In this document: one piece after another, positions 47,669 through 57,431 of the stretch
Numbering within the stretch: position 1 is the stretch's first letter
How the letters are laid out: each line of letters begins with the position of its first letter
Source: Blautia sp. SC05B48
GTDB taxonomy: Bacteria > Bacillota > Clostridia > Lachnospirales > Lachnospiraceae
Assembly: GCF_005848555.1 (NCBI RefSeq)
Contig: NZ_CP040518.1
Location: forward strand, 2,619,501 to 2,683,500
DNA length: 64,000 nt
Direction: 5' to 3'
Notes under the pieces: generated by a model
The model's database searches: none
Told to the model about the DNA's origin: nothing
The model's input: only the letters and a program-made list of their open reading frames with translations
Position numbers and translations under genes: made by a program

Positions 47669-48371
47669 TTAAATATTATCAATTGTCTGCAAATATTCCT
47701 TAAAAATTGGCCTAAGTGTCTGTACCCAGCCGTAGAGCGTTCGCTGTGGCTTATGCAGGATTGCAGAGGCTTCTTTTAGGGTAAATTCTTGTCCTAGGAG
47801 TTTAATTAATTCTATATATCTGTTATACTTGGGATAGTTCTTTTGAATGTAGCTGATCCATCCGGTGAGTAGTTCCTGGTAGTGGTCAGTATAGTTGATG
47901 TCACGGGTGGACACTGGCTCGTAGGAATCGGTGTTTCCGTCATTATCCGTGACGGATAATGTTGAAAAGCAGGTTTTTCCTTTCAGAAGATTGAACTTAT
48001 TGTTGTACGGACAGGCAGTACAGCTGTTAGATAAGGTTTTGGGCTGCCCGTTGTCCGGAGTGTATGAGGGGTTGGGGATTCTGATGAGGCAGAATCTTGC
48101 TTTTCCGTTTTGACCGCTGACGATACAGCGGTTTTCTATTCTGTAATGATGCTCCTGCATCCATTGTTCTCGTTTGAAAACATCATAGGCTTTTTATTGA
48201 CTTCCAGTTTGAGGGCGGGAACCATTTTGCCTTCTATGCACATCTTAGAGAGCATGGCGCGGATCTGTCCTGATCAGAACAGGACTGAAATTGGCGGATG
48301 CCTTCTTCATCTGTTTCAAAGAGTACAAAATATTTCTTTTCGTCGGCTGTTTCCTGGGATTTTTTTGCCAT
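47669..48371 (-). pseudogene. Mobile-element HTH protein, at least two frameshifts
   Basis: The ATG at 48371 after AAAGGAGT starts MAKKSQETADEKKYFVLFET. The frame shifts near 48255-48265 (into RAMLSKMCIEGKMVPALKLEV) and again at a T run at 48191-48195 (into AYDVFKREQWMQEHHYRIENR). It then stays open for 163 codons to 47669. Visible features are a Cys cluster (SNSCTACPYNN) and a C-terminal HTH (LKEASAILHKPQRTLYGWV). It looks like decayed ICE/plasmid backbone, as with parB. Function unknown. Confidence 0.65.
47941..47961. repeat. 21-bp perfect palindrome inside the HTH pseudogene
   Basis: Arms CATTATCCGT and ACGGATAATG around a single G. The core TATCCGT-N-ACGGATA is the same as the palindrome at 13963-13977. 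It lies in coding sequence, so the match may be chance. Confidence 0.5.
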
Positions 48372-48871
48372 AGGGGACTCCTTTCGTGACGATTGCCGAA
48401 AGGGGGATGCACATGGCAGTGCCGGATCTCGGATAGAAGAGGCGAAAAAAGCGCACAAAAAAAGAGGTCAGGCACAGGAATTTCTGACGGGTCTGTTAGG
48501 ACAGATCAGAAAATATGTGCATCCTCCTGCTTTTGCGCGCTTGGATTAAAGCAATCAGATTTATTTGTTGTAGAGAAGAATAAATTATACAATTTTTAAT
48601 TGTCATCATAGTAGAATTAAGTTCTGCGATAGCAAAGTTTTAATACATAGATATGCAAATCATTCATTTTGGGACTTCAATGAAGGTTGTGCGCTCATGT
48701 CAAATGAAATAGTAAGTCATTATCGGATAAAGATATTCAGTTGATGACATTGAGCTTGAACTCTTCCTGATACAAGCAGGTCCTCACCCACTGCTTATTG
48801 CTTTTCGCAACCTCCACAGGGGAGTTACTTGATTCGGTTAAAATATATGTAAATTTTCCACCAAAATATTA
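48372..48871. other. Gene-free right flank of the island
   Basis: No intact gene or RNA is recognised in these 500 bp. One short frame near 48743-48833 reads ELELFLIQAG and LLIAFRNLHRGVT without a start. This is probably where the accessory island ends. Confidence 0.4.
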
Positions 48872-48900
48872 TTGACGTAAGAAAAACCACATGGTATTTT
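48872..48900 (+). promoter_or_regulatory. Promoter of the c-di-GMP riboswitch transcript
   Basis: TTGACG (48872-48877), 17 bp, TATTTT (48895-48900), about 30 bp before the aptamer. Confidence 0.55.
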
Positions 48901-48926
48901 ATTTTTGGAAAAAATGAAAATTATTT

Positions 48927-49010
48927 TAAAGGCAAACCTGTTGAAAGGCAGGGCCGCAAAGCCAGAAGGGACTAAAGTCAGAAAGTTTGACCATGTCAGC
49001 CGGTTGCCAC
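48927..49010 (+). ncRNA. GEMM-I (c-di-GMP-I) riboswitch-like aptamer
   Basis: The GEMM-I consensus order is present: GGCAAACC, a GAAAGGC-bearing hairpin, GGGCCGCAAAGCC, then GGGACTAAAGTC, and the closing CCGGTTGCC. Most class members sense c-di-GMP; a few variants sense cGAMP. A terminator-like hairpin at 49109 lies between the aptamer and the sensor kinase, so control by premature termination is likely. Confidence 0.85.
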
Positions 49011-49108
49011 TGTTTCCATATCATCATAATATATGGAAAAGATGTTTGAACAGGAGAGATTCCGATACCTTTTATACTATATAGATGTGTGATTTTAAAG
49101 AATATAGT

Positions 49109-49146
49109 AGGGACACTGGCAGATTTTGGCAGATGTCCTTTTTGTA
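49109..49146 (+). terminator. Terminator-like hairpin downstream of the GEMM-I aptamer
   Basis: GGGACACTGGCAG-type 5' arm pairs through GGACA/TGTCC, followed by TTTTT. It lies about 100 bp before the kinase ATG and is the probable expression platform. Confidence 0.65.
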
Positions 49147-49243
49147 TGCAAAAATGGGTAACAAAACTAGCAGGGACAGGTTTTCTGTATACAGATAAAA
49201 GCAGGATGAAGAAGGCATAAGACGGAGAGAGGACTTTTATAAA

Positions 49244-52200
49244 ATGAAAAATTATGAAGACAAAATATATTCCTTAGGTGAGACTGTAACGGGGCAGACA
49301 CAGGCCATGTCACAGGCCGTACAGAAAACACTGGAAAATAATGGCGGGGTAGGTATAATGACAGGATCTTATGACCAAAACCTGTCTATTTTGTCTGTGG
49401 ATAATCTGCTGTTGCATAGTACAGGATATACATTCGATACTTTCATGGAACAGACAAAAGGCTCATTGAGAAACTTCTTTTATGACGAGGAAGATATACT
49501 GGAGCGAGACCGTTTTTTGCAGCTTCACGGAACAGGGGAAGCACAGATCCTTGCAGCAGACGGTACAGTGAATAATGTACGGCTTTGTAAAGAGGATGCG
49601 ACAGATGAGGCGGGCAGACAGATCTGGGTTATGTCCGTACAGGTCAACTGGGATCATATAAATTTGGCACTGCTCAATGAGGCTATCTGTTCCGGCTTCT
49701 GGTATTTTGACTGTGACGAAAACAGTGAGATTGTGAATGCAAACTGGAGTCATGAATTTCGAAAAATGCTTGGCTATCATGACACCCTGGACTTTCCGAA
49801 TAAACTGGAATCCTGGTCAGATCTTCTGCATCCACAGGATAAAGAAAGAGTAATGGTGCAGCTTCAGGCGGCAATTAAGGATAAGACGAACCAGATAAAA
49901 TACCAGGTAGAGTATCGTATGAGAATGAAGGATAATCAATACCAGTGGTTTCGGGCATCGGCAGAAGTAATACGCCGTCTGGATGGTTCTGCCAGCAGGA
50001 TTGCCGGGATTTTTATTAACATTGATGGGGAGAAAAAAGAAATCATGCAGGCACAAAAATCTGCTGCTTTCCACCGGGCTTTTACGAAAGCAGATTTGTG
50101 CGAGTATTATGTGAATCTGGAAGCGAATACTTTTGATACCTTTAAGGTTGAACCGTCCCTGATGACCGTCTTTGAACAGAGTCATACGTGGGATGAATTG
50201 ATCCGGCATTTTGTGGATTCCTATGTTGTGGAGACAGATAAGAAGGCGGTATCCTCTTTTTACGACCGTGGTTATATTGCAGAAAGGCTGAAGGGGCTGG
50301 AAACCGAATTGGCTTTAGAGTGCCGTATCACTCTGAATGGAGAAGAACGATGGGTCCGCAATGTGGTCATACGTGGCGAAATAGAGGATTCAGAATATGC
50401 CATGATCTTTCTGCGTGATATCACAGAGACAAAGGTAGAGAGCGCACGGCATCTGCAGATGGCAGCAGATAATGCTTCCATGGAGCAGCTGATCCAGAGC
50501 ATAGTGCGTCTGGTTGACCGCTTTGTTGTCTGTGATCTGGAAAATGACAGATATGAATTCTACAATCTGAATGGACAGATGATATATAAACCTCTGGGAT
50601 TTTATCATGATTTTCAGATGCAGGTTCTTGAAAAATATAAGACACTGGAACCATTGGAAGCTATAGATATCCTGATAGCCCCGGATAATATTCGGAAAAA
50701 ACTGAAAAGTGAAAATGATATTTATAAGTTTGAGTATTGCAGCCTGGATGAAAAGACTTATAAAATCGCTTCTTATATTCCCTTGGAATGGAAGAATGGA
50801 AAGCTGGAAAAGGTATTGCTGGCATCCATGGATGTGACACAGGAGAAGAAAGCAGAGATTGAATCCCGTCAGGCACTGAAAGAGGCTTACCGGTCCGCAG
50901 AAAATGCAAATCGTGCGAAAACAGAATTCCTTTCCAATATGTCCCATGATATCCGGACACCAATGAATGCGATTGTGGGTCTGACAGCAATCGCAGGAGC
51001 AAATGTTGAGAGCCAGGACAGAGTCATTGAATGCCTCGGCAAGATCACAGAATCAAGCCGCCATCTGCTGGGGCTGATCAATGAAGTATTGGATATGGCA
51101 CGCATTGAAAGTGGAAAAATGACACTGGCACAGGAAGATTTCAATCTGTCAGAGCTGGTAGATAATCTTATTACACTTACGAAACCGGTGCTTGATGAAC
51201 ATAAACATAATTTTGATATACACATCAATCATATTGAACATGAGGCTGTCTGTGGTGACAGCTTGAGGATTCAGCAGGTATTTGTGAATCTGATGAGTAA
51301 TGCGATCAAGTATACACCGGATGGCGGGAATATTATTTTTTCCATAGAGGAAAAGCCAAATGGATTTTCAGAACTTGGATGCTATGAATTTACGATTGAG
51401 GATAATGGGATCGGTATGTCACCGGAATTCCAGAAAATCATGTTTGAGCCGTTCAGCCGCGCGGATGACCACCGGACAACCAGAGTCCAGGGAACTGGTC
51501 TGGGAATGGCAATCAGCAGAAATATTGTGAACCTGATGAATGGCACTATTAAAGTGGACAGTACCTTGCACAAGGGAACTAAAATCACAGTAACAATTTA
51601 TCTGGAGCTTCAGGAAAAAGAAAAAGAACAGGACAGAGATCTGATGAATCTGCCGGTCCTGGTTGTGGATGATGATAGGACATGCTGTGAAAGTACAGTT
51701 GCAACATTAAAGGAAATCGGTATTATGGGTGAATGGGTTCTCTCTGGCAGGGAAGCGGTTGAGCGCTGTTATGCACGGCATGAGTTGAAAGATGATTACT
51801 TTGCTGTTATTTTAGACTGGAAGATGCCGGAGATGGATGGTATAGAAACTGCCAGACAGATCCGGAAACGGATAGGAAAAGAGATCCCCATCATTGTACT
51901 GACATCCTATGAATTCAGCGAAATTGAAGAAGAAGCAAAGGCTGCAGGTGTAGATGCTTTTATTGCAAAACCGCTGTTCCGTTCCAGGCTGACGGCAACA
52001 CTGCGGCAGTTTACTTCAGGAAGAAAAGAAAAAACAGCAAGAAATTATCTGGAGAAGCTGTCAGAATCAGACTACACGGGAAAAAGGATTCTGCTGGTTG
52101 AGGATAATGAGTTGAACAGAGAAATTGCTGGTGAAATTTTGCAGATGACAGGTGCAAAAGTGGAAACGGCAGAAAATGGGAAAATTGCAGTTGAAAAAGT

Positions 52201-52450
52201 GGAAGCTTCTCCGGAAGGATTGTATGATCTTGTTTTTATGGATATCCAAATGCCTGTCATGAATGGTTATGAGGCAACTGCAGCAATCAGGAGCCTTCCG
52301 GGTGAAAAGGGAAAACTGCCTATTGTTGCCATGACTGCCAATGCTTTTGCAGAAGATGTACAGCTGGCCAAAAATACAGGCATGAATGGACATATCGCGA
52401 AACCGCTGGATATGAATAAGCTGAATGATGTTCTGGAAAGCTGGCTGTAA
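49244..52450 (+). CDS. PAS-domain hybrid sensor histidine kinase with two receiver domains
   Basis: This 1068-residue protein has no transmembrane segment, so it is cytosolic. The N-terminal half holds PAS-like domains (about residues 45-125, 145-265 and further PAS-like sequence to about 540). HisKA has SNMSHDIRTPMNAIVGL with His568. The HATPase boxes are NAIKYTPDGG, DNGIGMS and GTGLGMAIS. Two receivers follow, with phosphoacceptors Asp858 (LDWKMPEMDG) and Asp1000 (MDIQMPVMNG). There is no output domain, so phosphate probably passes elsewhere. It is controlled by the riboswitch upstream. Confidence 0.93.
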   Translation: MKNYEDKIYSLGETVTGQTQAMSQAVQKTLENNGGVGIMTGSYDQNLSILSVDNLLLHSTGYTFDTFMEQTKGSLRNFFYDEEDILERDRFLQLHGTGEAQILAADGTVNNVRLCKEDATDEAGRQIWVMSVQVNWDHINLALLNEAICSGFWYFDCDENSEIVNANWSHEFRKMLGYHDTLDFPNKLESWSDLLHPQDKERVMVQLQAAIKDKTNQIKYQVEYRMRMKDNQYQWFRASAEVIRRLDGSASRIAGIFINIDGEKKEIMQAQKSAAFHRAFTKADLCEYYVNLEANTFDTFKVEPSLMTVFEQSHTWDELIRHFVDSYVVETDKKAVSSFYDRGYIAERLKGLETELALECRITLNGEERWVRNVVIRGEIEDSEYAMIFLRDITETKVESARHLQMAADNASMEQLIQSIVRLVDRFVVCDLENDRYEFYNLNGQMIYKPLGFYHDFQMQVLEKYKTLEPLEAIDILIAPDNIRKKLKSENDIYKFEYCSLDEKTYKIASYIPLEWKNGKLEKVLLASMDVTQEKKAEIESRQALKEAYRSAENANRAKTEFLSNMSHDIRTPMNAIVGLTAIAGANVESQDRVIECLGKITESSRHLLGLINEVLDMARIESGKMTLAQEDFNLSELVDNLITLTKPVLDEHKHNFDIHINHIEHEAVCGDSLRIQQVFVNLMSNAIKYTPDGGNIIFSIEEKPNGFSELGCYEFTIEDNGIGMSPEFQKIMFEPFSRADDHRTTRVQGTGLGMAISRNIVNLMNGTIKVDSTLHKGTKITVTIYLELQEKEKEQDRDLMNLPVLVVDDDRTCCESTVATLKEIGIMGEWVLSGREAVERCYARHELKDDYFAVILDWKMPEMDGIETARQIRKRIGKEIPIIVLTSYEFSEIEEEAKAAGVDAFIAKPLFRSRLTATLRQFTSGRKEKTARNYLEKLSESDYTGKRILLVEDNELNREIAGEILQMTGAKVETAENGKIAVEKVEASPEGLYDLVFMDIQMPVMNGYEATAAIRSLPGEKGKLPIVAMTANAFAEDVQLAKNTGMNGHIAKPLDMNKLNDVLESWL

Positions 52451-52934
52451 CTGATTTTCATGTGATCACAAAGTATATTACTAGGAACAGAGCAAACAGA
52501 CAGAAAATTTTGAATCAGAATGAAGGATTTACAGTGAGTACTTCGTATGATTCCAGAAATAGCAGTTACAAGCGCCAATATACAGTAAAAGATGGAAAAT
52601 TGCATATTCAGGAAGTATGCCAAATATCATAAAACACTGCACTTTGATCAAATCAATTAATTCCCCTGAAACATACCATGTTCCTTATATAGAAGTCGTA
52701 AGCTGTAAATTCCAAAACGATGCAAATTTGGGTGGCACTGCAATGTTTTCTGACATATGCAGGATAGTAGATTGACTGGGAGAAAAAGAAAATTGCTTAA
52801 CAGCTTTTCAGATCAGGTGATGCTGTATAAATCCTCAAATACTCCTTGCAATAAAAAAATACAGCAATTATAATATAAATACAAAAGCCGGATGCGGAGG
52901 CTGACTTCTGAAAACAAAGAAAGGAAATATAAAA
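52451..52934 (+). other. Gap with a possible gene remnant before gldA
   Basis: A frame ending at 52632 reads GFTVSTSYDSRNSSYK and YTVKDGKLHIQEVCQIS. It lacks a ribosome site and a convincing start (GTG at 52462 is possible). It looks like the 3' tail of a lost gene. The remaining 300 bp shows no clear element beyond the gldA ribosome site. Confidence 0.3.
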
Positions 52935-54035
52935 ATGGCGAAAATTTTAATCAGCCCGTCCAAATATTTACAGGGCGCGGGAGAAATGAAGAATCTTGGA
53001 ACTTATGCTGCAAAGAGCGGAAAAAAAGCGTTGGTTCTGATCAGTAAAGGCGGATATAAAAGAATTGGCAAAACGATCGAAGAGAGCTTTGCTGAGAGTT
53101 CCTGTGAGGTGGTTTTTGATTATTTTAACGGTGAATGCTGTAACAGTGAGATCGATCGTCTGGTAAAGATCGTAAAAGATGAGCAGTGTGATCTTACCAT
53201 TGGTATTGGTGGAGGAAAGATCTTTGATACAGCGAAGGCAGTTGCATATTATGCGGGAACACCGGTATTTATTTGTCCGACGATCGCATCTACAGATGCC
53301 CCTTGCAGTGCTTTGTCTGTTATTTATACAGAAGAAGGAGTTTTTGAAAAATATCTGTTTCTTCCGGCAAATCCGAATCTTGTTCTGATGGATACAGATA
53401 TCATCGCCAAATCACCGGTTCGTCTTACTGTGGCTGGTATGGGAGATGCACTGGCAACATATTTTGAGGCAAGGGCATGCAAGAGAAGCGGCGCGACTTC
53501 CTGTGCGGGAGGTAAGACAACAGAGGCTGCAATGGCACTGGCTGAACTTTGCTTTAATACCTTGATGGATGAGGGTGTAAAAGCTAAGATAGCTCTGGAA
53601 GCAGGAGTATGCACACCGGCAGTTGAGAAAGTGATTGAGGCTAATACACTTCTTTCTGGAATTGGTTTTGAAAGTGCAGGACTTGCAGGTGCACATGCGA
53701 TCCATAACGGATTTACTGTACTGGAAGAATGCCATCATATGTATCATGGAGAAAAAGTCGCATTCGGAACCATCACACAGCTGGTACTGGAGAATATTCC
53801 TCAGGAAGATCTGGAAGAGATCATCTTATGGTGCATTGAAGTAGGACTTCCTGTTACTCTGGCAGAGCTTGGAGCTGGGAAGGTAACTGACGAGCAGCTT
53901 ATGGAAGTTGCCAGAACTGCATGTGCGGAGAATGATACACTTCACAACATGCCATTTGAAGTTACACCGGAAACTGTATTTGCAACAATTAAAGCGGCAG
54001 ATGCATATGGAAAATATTACCTGGACGAGGAATAA
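52935..54035 (+). CDS. gldA: Glycerol dehydrogenase
   Basis: This 366-residue NAD-dependent metal dehydrogenase oxidises glycerol to dihydroxyacetone. It starts MAKILISPSKYLQGAGEM and has the NAD motif GIGGGKIFDTAKAVAYYAG. CPTIASTDAPCSALSV follows, with zinc-ligand segments GMGDALATYFEA, LAGAHAIHNGFTVL and HHMYHGEKVAFG. A AAGGAAA site precedes the ATG and a terminator follows, so it is monocistronic. Confidence 0.95.
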   Translation: MAKILISPSKYLQGAGEMKNLGTYAAKSGKKALVLISKGGYKRIGKTIEESFAESSCEVVFDYFNGECCNSEIDRLVKIVKDEQCDLTIGIGGGKIFDTAKAVAYYAGTPVFICPTIASTDAPCSALSVIYTEEGVFEKYLFLPANPNLVLMDTDIIAKSPVRLTVAGMGDALATYFEARACKRSGATSCAGGKTTEAAMALAELCFNTLMDEGVKAKIALEAGVCTPAVEKVIEANTLLSGIGFESAGLAGAHAIHNGFTVLEECHHMYHGEKVAFGTITQLVLENIPQEDLEEIILWCIEVGLPVTLAELGAGKVTDEQLMEVARTACAENDTLHNMPFEVTPETVFATIKAADAYGKYYLDEE

Positions 54036-54071
54036 ACAGATAAAAAGCAACTAGCTGATATAAATAAAATT

Positions 54072-54128
54072 GCAATCTGCAGAAACAAGAGTTATTAATT
54101 ATTGTTATCCTGCAGGTTGCTTTTTTTT
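54072..54128 (+). terminator. Terminator after gldA
   Basis: GCAATCTGCAG pairs with CTGCAGGTTGC (one mismatch) across an AT-rich loop, followed by eight T. Confidence 0.85.
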
Positions 54129-54195
54129 ATGTATGGCTGTAATATAACAGAAAGATCAGTAAATATCGGAACAGAAAACATACGGAGGAATATTT

Positions 54196-55131
54196 GTGGC
54201 AAAAAAACGAAAACCCAAAATGGAGCTGCGATATTATAAGATGCCGGAGGGGAGTCCCATCCTTGCATTGCTCGGACAGAAGTGGGTCCAGAATTATGGG
54301 AACGATATCGATTATCTCCATTTTCATAATTATCTGGAAATCGGGTTCTGCTATGAAGGACAGGGATTTATGATACTGGGAGAGGATAAGGTACAGTTTC
54401 ATGACCGGATATTTTCGGTGATCCCAGCCAATTATCCACATACCACAAACAGTGATATTGGAACTATCAGCCGCTGGGAGTATCTTTTTATTGATGTAGA
54501 AGGATTCCTGGATAAATTTATTAATAATTCAGTAAAAAGAGAAAAAATCGTTCAGCGGATCAACTCCAGATCGCTTTTTCTGAATGAAAAAGAAAACCGA
54601 TCCATGGCAGGTAAGATCCTTAAGATTCTGGATATCATGCGGGATGGAGAGGAATTTTATCTGGAAGAAGCTAAGGGAGTTTTGGCATCGCTTCTTGTGG
54701 AAATCGCAAGGATAAACCGGGATTCAGGCGAAGAACGTTACAGCGAAGGCAGAGGGAAAGTCATGGATATGATCTCCAGGTCCCAGGATTATATTTCTGA
54801 TCATTACATGGAGGATATTCGTATTGACGAACTGGCAGAATACTGTCATATCAGTGAAACTCATTTGCGCCGGATATTTACGACTTACATGAAGATGAGC
54901 CCGCTGGAATATATCAATACGATCCGTATTCAGGCGGCCTGTGATTATCTGAAAAAAACAGATCAGCCAATTGCAGATATAGCACATAAGTGTGGTTTTA
55001 CCACCAATTCCACATTTAACCGGAATTTTCGCCAGGTTACGGGAATGACACCTCTGGAGTGGAGAAAACGTCCGGAGAACTATGAACAGCAGCTTCTTAA
55101 GTTTGACATCCATTCAGAGGAAGGCTGGTAA
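54196..55131 (+). CDS. AraC-family transcriptional regulator with cupin sensor
   Basis: This 311-residue protein has an N-terminal cupin-like sugar-sensing domain (about residues 30-140). Two HTH motifs follow at the C-terminus: IRIDELAEYCHISETHLRRIF and QPIADIAHKCGFTTNSTFNRNF. The start is GTG after CGGAGGAA. Lying upstream of the glycan operon, it is the obvious candidate activator for the transporter and GH42/GH112 genes, though the small membrane protein gene intervenes. Confidence 0.92.
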   Translation: MAKKRKPKMELRYYKMPEGSPILALLGQKWVQNYGNDIDYLHFHNYLEIGFCYEGQGFMILGEDKVQFHDRIFSVIPANYPHTTNSDIGTISRWEYLFIDVEGFLDKFINNSVKREKIVQRINSRSLFLNEKENRSMAGKILKILDIMRDGEEFYLEEAKGVLASLLVEIARINRDSGEERYSEGRGKVMDMISRSQDYISDHYMEDIRIDELAEYCHISETHLRRIFTTYMKMSPLEYINTIRIQAACDYLKKTDQPIADIAHKCGFTTNSTFNRNFRQVTGMTPLEWRKRPENYEQQLLKFDIHSEEGW

Positions 55132-55218
55132 AACAACAAAACCAGATATGTGGATCTGACACGACAGAATAGAAATATCAGACTGTATGCGGATCAGGCA
55201 GATAGAAAGAGGTAAGAA

Positions 55219-55731
55219 ATGTACGATTACAGGATTGTGGAGCAGGTCTCCAGAAAAAAAAAACATATGTCAGGAGCTCTCAGAAAAGTAATGGTGATCT
55301 TTGCGGCAATTTTTGTACTGATGGGTATCACGATCTCTCAGGCATTCATGCTTCCGGGATTTCTTCTGGCATTGCTTTATTTTGTTTATGACATATTCAG
55401 CCAGAGAGACTATGAATATACCATGGAAAACGGACAACTGACTATAGATGTGATCTATGGCAAAAAATATCGCAAAACAGCTCACGTGCTGAATCTTGAG
55501 GAAATGGAAGTGACCGTACCTCACTATCATGAAAAAGTGGCAAAATATAAAAAGAATACCGGAACGGAGAAACTGAAAAAATACGATTATACTTCTTATG
55601 AAGATGATGTACCTTACTATACAATGATCATCCGGGAAAATGGACGCAAAATAAAACTTCTTCTTGATCTGACGGAGGAAATGCTGCATACGATGAAAAC
55701 ACAGTTTCCTGAAAAGGTTTATTTTGCATAA
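55219..55731 (+). CDS. Small two-helix membrane protein, DUF6106-like (paralogue 2)
   Basis: This 170-residue protein has the same build as the one at 7759-8262: a charged N-terminus, two hydrophobic helices (about residues 23-58), and a soluble domain. That domain has DYEYTMENGQLTIDVIYGKKYRK, DVPYYTMIIRENG and TMKTQFPEKVYFA. The similarity between the two is clear by eye across the soluble part. Function unknown. GAAAGAGGTAAG precedes the ATG. Confidence 0.72.
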   Translation: MYDYRIVEQVSRKKKHMSGALRKVMVIFAAIFVLMGITISQAFMLPGFLLALLYFVYDIFSQRDYEYTMENGQLTIDVIYGKKYRKTAHVLNLEEMEVTVPHYHEKVAKYKKNTGTEKLKKYDYTSYEDDVPYYTMIIRENGRKIKLLLDLTEEMLHTMKTQFPEKVYFA

Positions 55732-56051
55732 TACATTCAAATGTTTGTGAAAAATGTATGAAAAACAATATGAAATTTTATGAAATAGAAACAAAAACCT
55801 TCTTTTTTGACGAAAAATGTTCGTATAATGTCGAAAAAGGAGGCTTTTTTTTTGCGTTCTGACGAACGCGAAAAGAGATAATCCTCAAAGTGCATATTTT
55901 TTATGGAAATACAGCGTGATAATAGTGCATAATCGATAAAATGGTTGAAATTGCATATTATATGAACGGTTCTGCAAACTATGGCCGGAATGCGGATGCT
56001 ATAATCTACTCATAAGCAAACGGGAAGTGCTTAATAAAGGAGGAAAAGTAA
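55732..56051 (+). promoter_or_regulatory. Upstream control region of the glycan transporter operon
   Basis: The 320 bp hold a hairpin or operator with arms GCGTTC/GAACGC (55854-55869). There is also an imperfect repeat TTTTTTGAC…GTCGAAAAA around 55804-55838. A TATAAT at 56000-56005 lies 46 bp before the ATG. The -35 at 17 bp is poor, which fits an activator-dependent promoter (AraC type). Confidence 0.45.
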
Positions 56052-57341
56052 ATGAAGAAAAAATTACTCGCAATGTTAATGACAGGTATCATGGTAATGT
56101 CTTTTGCCGCAACAACTACAGCAGTATATGCAAAGGGTGATGACGACAACACGTTGACTGTATGGGCATGGGACCAGAATTTCAATATTAAGTCTATGAA
56201 CATTGCCGGTGAGCAGTATGCAAAGGATCACGAGGGATTTAAGGTTGATGTTGTTGAGACATCTTCCGATGACTGCCAGACCAAGCTTACAACAGCTGCA
56301 AACGCCGGAGATTACAGTACACTTCCGGATATCGTCCTGATGCAGGATAACAGCTATCAGAAATATCTGAAGAGTTATCCAGACGCATTCACAGATCTGA
56401 AAGATATGGATATCAACTGGGATGATTTCGGAAAACTGAAACAGTCCTACTCTATGGTAGATGACACACATTACGGAGTTCCGTTTGATAACGGTGCAGC
56501 AATTGCCTGCTATCGTACAGATATTCTGAAAGAAGCAGGATATACCATTGATGACCTTACAGATATCACATGGAGCAAATTCATGGAGATCGGTAAAGAC
56601 GTTCATGAAAAAACCGGTAAATATCTCCTTACAAGTGAAGCAACAGGCGGCGATACTCTGATGATGATGATCCAGTCCTGTGGAGCAAACTTCGTAAATG
56701 ATGACGGAGAGGCTTATATCGTTGGCAATGATGTAGCAGAAAAATGTGTAGATCTTTATGTGGATCTTGTAAAGAACAATGTTGTTAAATTAGTAAATAA
56801 CTGGGATGAGTATATCTCCACGATCACAGGCGGAGAGGCTGCCGGTATCGTTAACGGTAACTGGATCACAGCTACGCTGATGGGAACAGAGGATCAGAAG
56901 GGGCTGTGGCAGATCACAACAATGCCGAAGGTTGACGGCGTTGATACAGCTACAAACTATGCAAACAACGGTGGATCTTCCTGGTACATTACATCCAACT
57001 GCAAGAATGTAGAGCTTGCTGAGGACTTCCTTGCAAGCACATTTGGTTCCAGCACAGACTTCTATGATGCAATCCTTCCGGAGACAGGTGCGATTTCCTG
57101 CTACCTGCCGGCTGGTGAGTCTGAGGTTTACAATGAGCCAAGCGAGTTCTTCAATAACCAGCCGATCTTCTCAACAATTGTAGAGTACTCTTCACATATT
57201 CCGGAATTCACAAAAACTCCTTATCATTATGAGGCAAGAGAGTGCATCAATACAGCTGTTGTCAATATCGTAAATGGTACAGACAAAGAATCTGCACTTC
57301 AGGAGGCACAGGATACACTGGCATTCAAGATGACAGAGTAA
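56052..57341 (+). CDS. CUT1 ABC transporter solute-binding protein
   Basis: The signal peptide of this 429-residue protein (about residues 1-27) ends ATTTAVYA before KGDDD. There is no lipobox cysteine at the cleavage site, unusual for a Gram-positive binding protein. The mature part follows the family 1 extracellular solute-binding fold (LTVWAWDQNFN, PDIVLMQDNSYQKYL, GVPFDNGAAIACYRTDIL). By context the ligand is probably galacto-N-biose or lacto-N-biose. GGAGG precedes the ATG. The permeases follow. Confidence 0.9.
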   Translation: MKKKLLAMLMTGIMVMSFAATTTAVYAKGDDDNTLTVWAWDQNFNIKSMNIAGEQYAKDHEGFKVDVVETSSDDCQTKLTTAANAGDYSTLPDIVLMQDNSYQKYLKSYPDAFTDLKDMDINWDDFGKLKQSYSMVDDTHYGVPFDNGAAIACYRTDILKEAGYTIDDLTDITWSKFMEIGKDVHEKTGKYLLTSEATGGDTLMMMIQSCGANFVNDDGEAYIVGNDVAEKCVDLYVDLVKNNVVKLVNNWDEYISTITGGEAAGIVNGNWITATLMGTEDQKGLWQITTMPKVDGVDTATNYANNGGSSWYITSNCKNVELAEDFLASTFGSSTDFYDAILPETGAISCYLPAGESEVYNEPSEFFNNQPIFSTIVEYSSHIPEFTKTPYHYEARECINTAVVNIVNGTDKESALQEAQDTLAFKMTE

Positions 57342-57431
57342 AGCTGAAATATTAATGAAATACAGAGCAGGGGACTGCATGCAGTCCCCTGTCTTATGTA
57401 AAGGTTTAGATGTTTGAAAGGAGGAGTTCCT

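Noticed and set aside
55807-55829. TTGACG/TATAAT as promoter of the solute-binding protein
   Set aside because: The spacer is only 11 bp; the TATAAT at 56000 is better placed.
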